Translations under genes and position numbers: made by a program
The notes under the pieces: model-generated
Told to the model about the DNA's origin: nothing
Database searches by the model: none
Seen by the model: the letters and a program-made list of their open reading frames with translations, nothing else
Shown here: positions 62,661-64,000 of the stretch, one piece after another
How positions within the stretch are numbered: position 1 is the first letter of the stretch
How the letters are laid out: each line of letters opens with the position of its first letter
NCBI GenBank assembly: GCA_004554165.1
Contig: SFNQ01000014.1
Span: forward strand, 18,556-82,555
DNA from: Clostridiales bacterium
GTDB lineage: Bacteria > Bacillota > Clostridia > Christensenellales > CAG-138
Direction of reading: 5' to 3'
DNA: 64,000 bases

Positions 62661-62689
62661 TTCCGGCGCACCCGTTGCATGCGCCGGAA
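62661..62689 (+). terminator. Hairpin after murC
   Basis: TTCCGGCGCA (62661-62670) pairs with TGCGCCGGAA (62680-62689). No T tract follows, so a terminator role is uncertain. The rest of the 220-bp murC-hydrolase gap holds no gene. Confidence 0.4.
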
Positions 62690-62790
62690 AAACGCAAGGC
62701 GTTGCGTTCCATTTGCAATTTCAACGGAAGACTTTTGACAGGGCAAGGCTTCCTGCGCAGGAAAAGCCGTCTCAGGAAGGAGACCGCAGC

Positions 62791-63648
62791 ATGAAAATTT
62801 TCGGTTATCAGCCCGATCGCAGCATGCTCGACGAGCACCCCCCCTTCGACGAAATCGCCGCGCCCTTTTTTCACCGGGGCGGCAAAACGGGCTGCCTTGT
62901 GCTGCACGGCATCGGCGGTACGCCCGCAAACGTGCGGCCCGTGGCGGATGCGCTGGCGGCCCGCGGCTTCACGGTGTTTGCGCCGCTGCTCCCCGGCCAC
63001 GGGGAAACGGTACGCGCCCTGAACGACGCCACCGCCGGCCAGTGGCTGCGCTGCGCGCTCTCCGCTTACGACAGGCTCCAGGCCGCCGGCTGTACGGCCA
63101 TTGTCCCGGTTGGCCTCTCCCTTGGCGGCATTCTTTCGGCGCATGTGGCGGCGCTGCGCCCCTGTGCGGGCCTTGTGCTCATCAGCGCGCCCATTCGCAT
63201 GCGCGGCTACCTGCGCGCCGCGCGCCTCATGAGCCCCTTCGTTCCCTTTATCCGCTACAGCGAGCGGGACCGGCAGCGCACCGCGGCGCTTGCGCCCTAT
63301 GCGCAGATGTACAACGGCTTTTCCACAAAAAAGCTCTGCGACCTGCAACGGCTGATCCGGAGGCTCCGGTCGCGACTTCCGAAAATCACCTGCCCCGTAC
63401 TGGCGCTCTGGGCAAGGTATGATAACAAGGTCGATCCCAAAAGCGCAGCGATCCTCCGAAAAGGGCTCTGCCGCGCCCCGCTCTCCGAGCGCACGCTGGA
63501 AAACTCGGCCCACGGCAGCACCTATGGCGAGGAACGGGCGCTTGTTGCCTCGCTGGTAGCGGACTTTGTGGAAAACACGGCACAACACCGCTCCGATGCA
63601 GGCGGCGCGGGTGGAACGCAGGGCCTGTTCCCTGACAGCGCGGAATAA
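62791..63648 (+). CDS. Alpha/beta hydrolase, Est30-like carboxylesterase
   Basis: 285 residues from ATG 62791 with AGGAAGGAG upstream; the frame before it is unused. The alpha/beta-hydrolase fold shows the oxyanion strand GCLVLHGIGGTPANV, nucleophile Ser110 in GLSLGG, acid Asp211 or Asp215 (YDNKVDPKS) and His241 (NSAHGSTYGEE). It should hydrolyse carboxylic esters or act as a monoacylglycerol lipase-like enzyme. No signal peptide, so cytoplasmic. It follows murC by 220 bp. Confidence 0.9.
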   Translation: MKIFGYQPDRSMLDEHPPFDEIAAPFFHRGGKTGCLVLHGIGGTPANVRPVADALAARGFTVFAPLLPGHGETVRALNDATAGQWLRCALSAYDRLQAAGCTAIVPVGLSLGGILSAHVAALRPCAGLVLISAPIRMRGYLRAARLMSPFVPFIRYSERDRQRTAALAPYAQMYNGFSTKKLCDLQRLIRRLRSRLPKITCPVLALWARYDNKVDPKSAAILRKGLCRAPLSERTLENSAHGSTYGEERALVASLVADFVENTAQHRSDAGGAGGTQGLFPDSAE

Positions 63649-63662
63649 ATCCCCCTCTCCGC

Positions 63663-63692
63663 TTGACAAGCCCCCCATGCGCCGCCTATAAT
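63663..63692 (+). promoter_or_regulatory. Consensus promoter upstream of the tRNA-Arg region
   Basis: TTGACA (63663-63668), 18-bp spacer, TATAAT (63687-63692): both hexamers perfect. No protein gene follows, so it probably drives the tRNA region or a small RNA. Confidence 0.75.
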
Positions 63693-63738
63693 CCTAGGAG
63701 CAGCATGCTTTCGCTCGGGCGGCATTGCCCCTGACGCG

Positions 63739-63775
63739 GGGGCGCGCTCGCCCCCTTCGGGGCGCCTTTCCGTTC
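63739..63775 (+). terminator. GC-rich hairpin downstream of the isolated promoter
   Basis: GGGGGCG/CGCCCCC and the overlapping alternative CGCCCC/GGGGCG can form mutually exclusive stems, followed by CCTTTCC. The T tract is weak. Confidence 0.4.
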
Positions 63776-63800
63776 GCCCTGCCGGAGGTGCGGACAGCAA

Positions 63801-63852
63801 GGGTTCATCGTTCGGCCGGATAGAGCGTTCGCCTCCTAACCCTGCCGTGCTA
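63801..63852 (+). pseudogene. Decayed tRNA-Arg(CCT)-like fragment
   Basis: GGCCGGATAGAGCG followed by TTCGCCTCCTAAC matches the D-arm and anticodon-loop part of the tRNA copies downstream. The acceptor and T arms are not recognisable. Confidence 0.45.
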
Positions 63853-63872
63853 CGCAAAACTTCATATGCTCT

Positions 63873-63944
63873 GCACCTATAGCTCAGCAGGATAGAGCGA
63901 TCGCCTCCTAAGGCGAAGCACTAACAGGCGCCTCGGGTGTACCA
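63873..63944 (+). tRNA. tRNA-Arg(CCT), aberrant copy, probably a pseudo-tRNA
   Basis: It begins GCACCTATAGCTCAGCAGGA and ends GGGTGTACCA with an encoded CCA. The D arm is normal. The anticodon region reads ATCGCCTCCTAAGGCGA: relative to the next copy an extra G follows CTCCTAA, giving an 8-nt loop or a shifted stem. At 72 nt it is about 5 nt short, the T arm lacks GTTCGA-type sequence and the acceptor stem has a mismatch. Probably non-functional. Confidence 0.6.
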
Positions 63945-63955
63945 ACTTCATATAA

Positions 63956-64000
63956 GCACCTATAGCTCAGCAGGATAGAGCGATCGCCTCCTAAGCGATA
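63956..64000 (+). tRNA. tRNA-Arg(CCT), 5' part only (cut by window edge)
   Basis: GCACCTATAGCTCAGCAGGA, D arm, then ATCGC-CTCCTAA-GCGAT: a perfect 5-bp anticodon stem with a 7-nt loop and anticodon CCT. The first 41 nt match the upstream copy. Only 45 nt are inside the window, so whether the T arm is intact is unknown. Confidence 0.75.

Noticed and set aside
63705..63734. Nine-codon leader peptide (MLSLGRHCP) before a hairpin
   Set aside because: Its apparent AGGAG site overlaps the region before the predicted transcription start, so it would not be in the RNA.

Overview
The window is chromosomal DNA from a high-GC member of the Firmicutes, most likely a clostridial lineage. The evidence is a Gram-positive style dcw (division and cell wall) cluster, a T-box leader on thrS, glgC-glgD pairing, a YlmH/Tex/YitT operon, a LexA box of the CGAAC-N4-GTTCG type and strong AGGAGG ribosome binding sites. 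The DNPR motif in MurE predicts meso-diaminopimelate peptidoglycan. Most of the window is housekeeping. I see no rRNA, CRISPR array, complete insertion sequence or intact prophage.

Layout. 1-4.9 kb: leftward operon M29 aminopeptidase - yitT - tex - ylmH. 5.1-9.8 kb: rightward mreB homologue, a membrane-anchored NlpC/P60 wall hydrolase and an L,D-transpeptidase. 9.8-15.5 kb, leftward: an uncharacterised protein, an anchored binding-protein-like gene, then tig - clpP - clpX, where clpX carries a frameshifting internal deletion. 15.5-19.7 kb, rightward: T-box and thrS, then gdhA. 19.8-30.4 kb, leftward: a DUF4349 lipoprotein / acetyltransferase / thioesterase operon, an E2-like acyltransferase plus acyl-CoA ligase pair, and topoisomerase IV (parE, parC). 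30.5-46.3 kb, rightward: the dcw cluster mraZ - rsmH - ftsL-like - PBP - murE - mraY - murD - ftsW - murA - ftsQ - ftsA - ftsZ. 46.3-47 kb: a hemolysin III-type gene. 47.1-53.2 kb, leftward: glycogen operon glgB - glgC - glgD - glgA. 53.3-55.5 kb, rightward: AEC transporter and AlaX-type editing protein. 55.8-57.2 kb, leftward: nitroreductase and DUF975 protein. 57.4 kb: a small phage-regulator-like gene behind a perfect LexA palindrome. 58-61 kb, leftward: typA and an EamA transporter. 61.2-63.6 kb, rightward: murC and a carboxylesterase-like hydrolase. 63.8-64 kb: repeated, partly decayed tRNA-Arg(CCT) sequences running off the end.

Together the genes cover cell elongation and division (mreB, dcw, murC, two secreted wall enzymes), protein folding and turnover (tig, clpP, clpX), translation (thrS, AlaX, typA, ylmH), DNA topology (parE, parC) and carbon storage (glg). 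The points most worth checking are the clpX deletion, a 227-bp repeat-bounded insertion at the ftsZ terminator whose core recurs inverted behind thrS, the LexA-box gene at 57.4 kb, the tRNA-Arg array at the right edge, two promoters that predict leaderless mRNAs, and a divergent tig/thrS promoter pair built on shared -35 bases. I found no obviously new multi-gene defence or mobile system.
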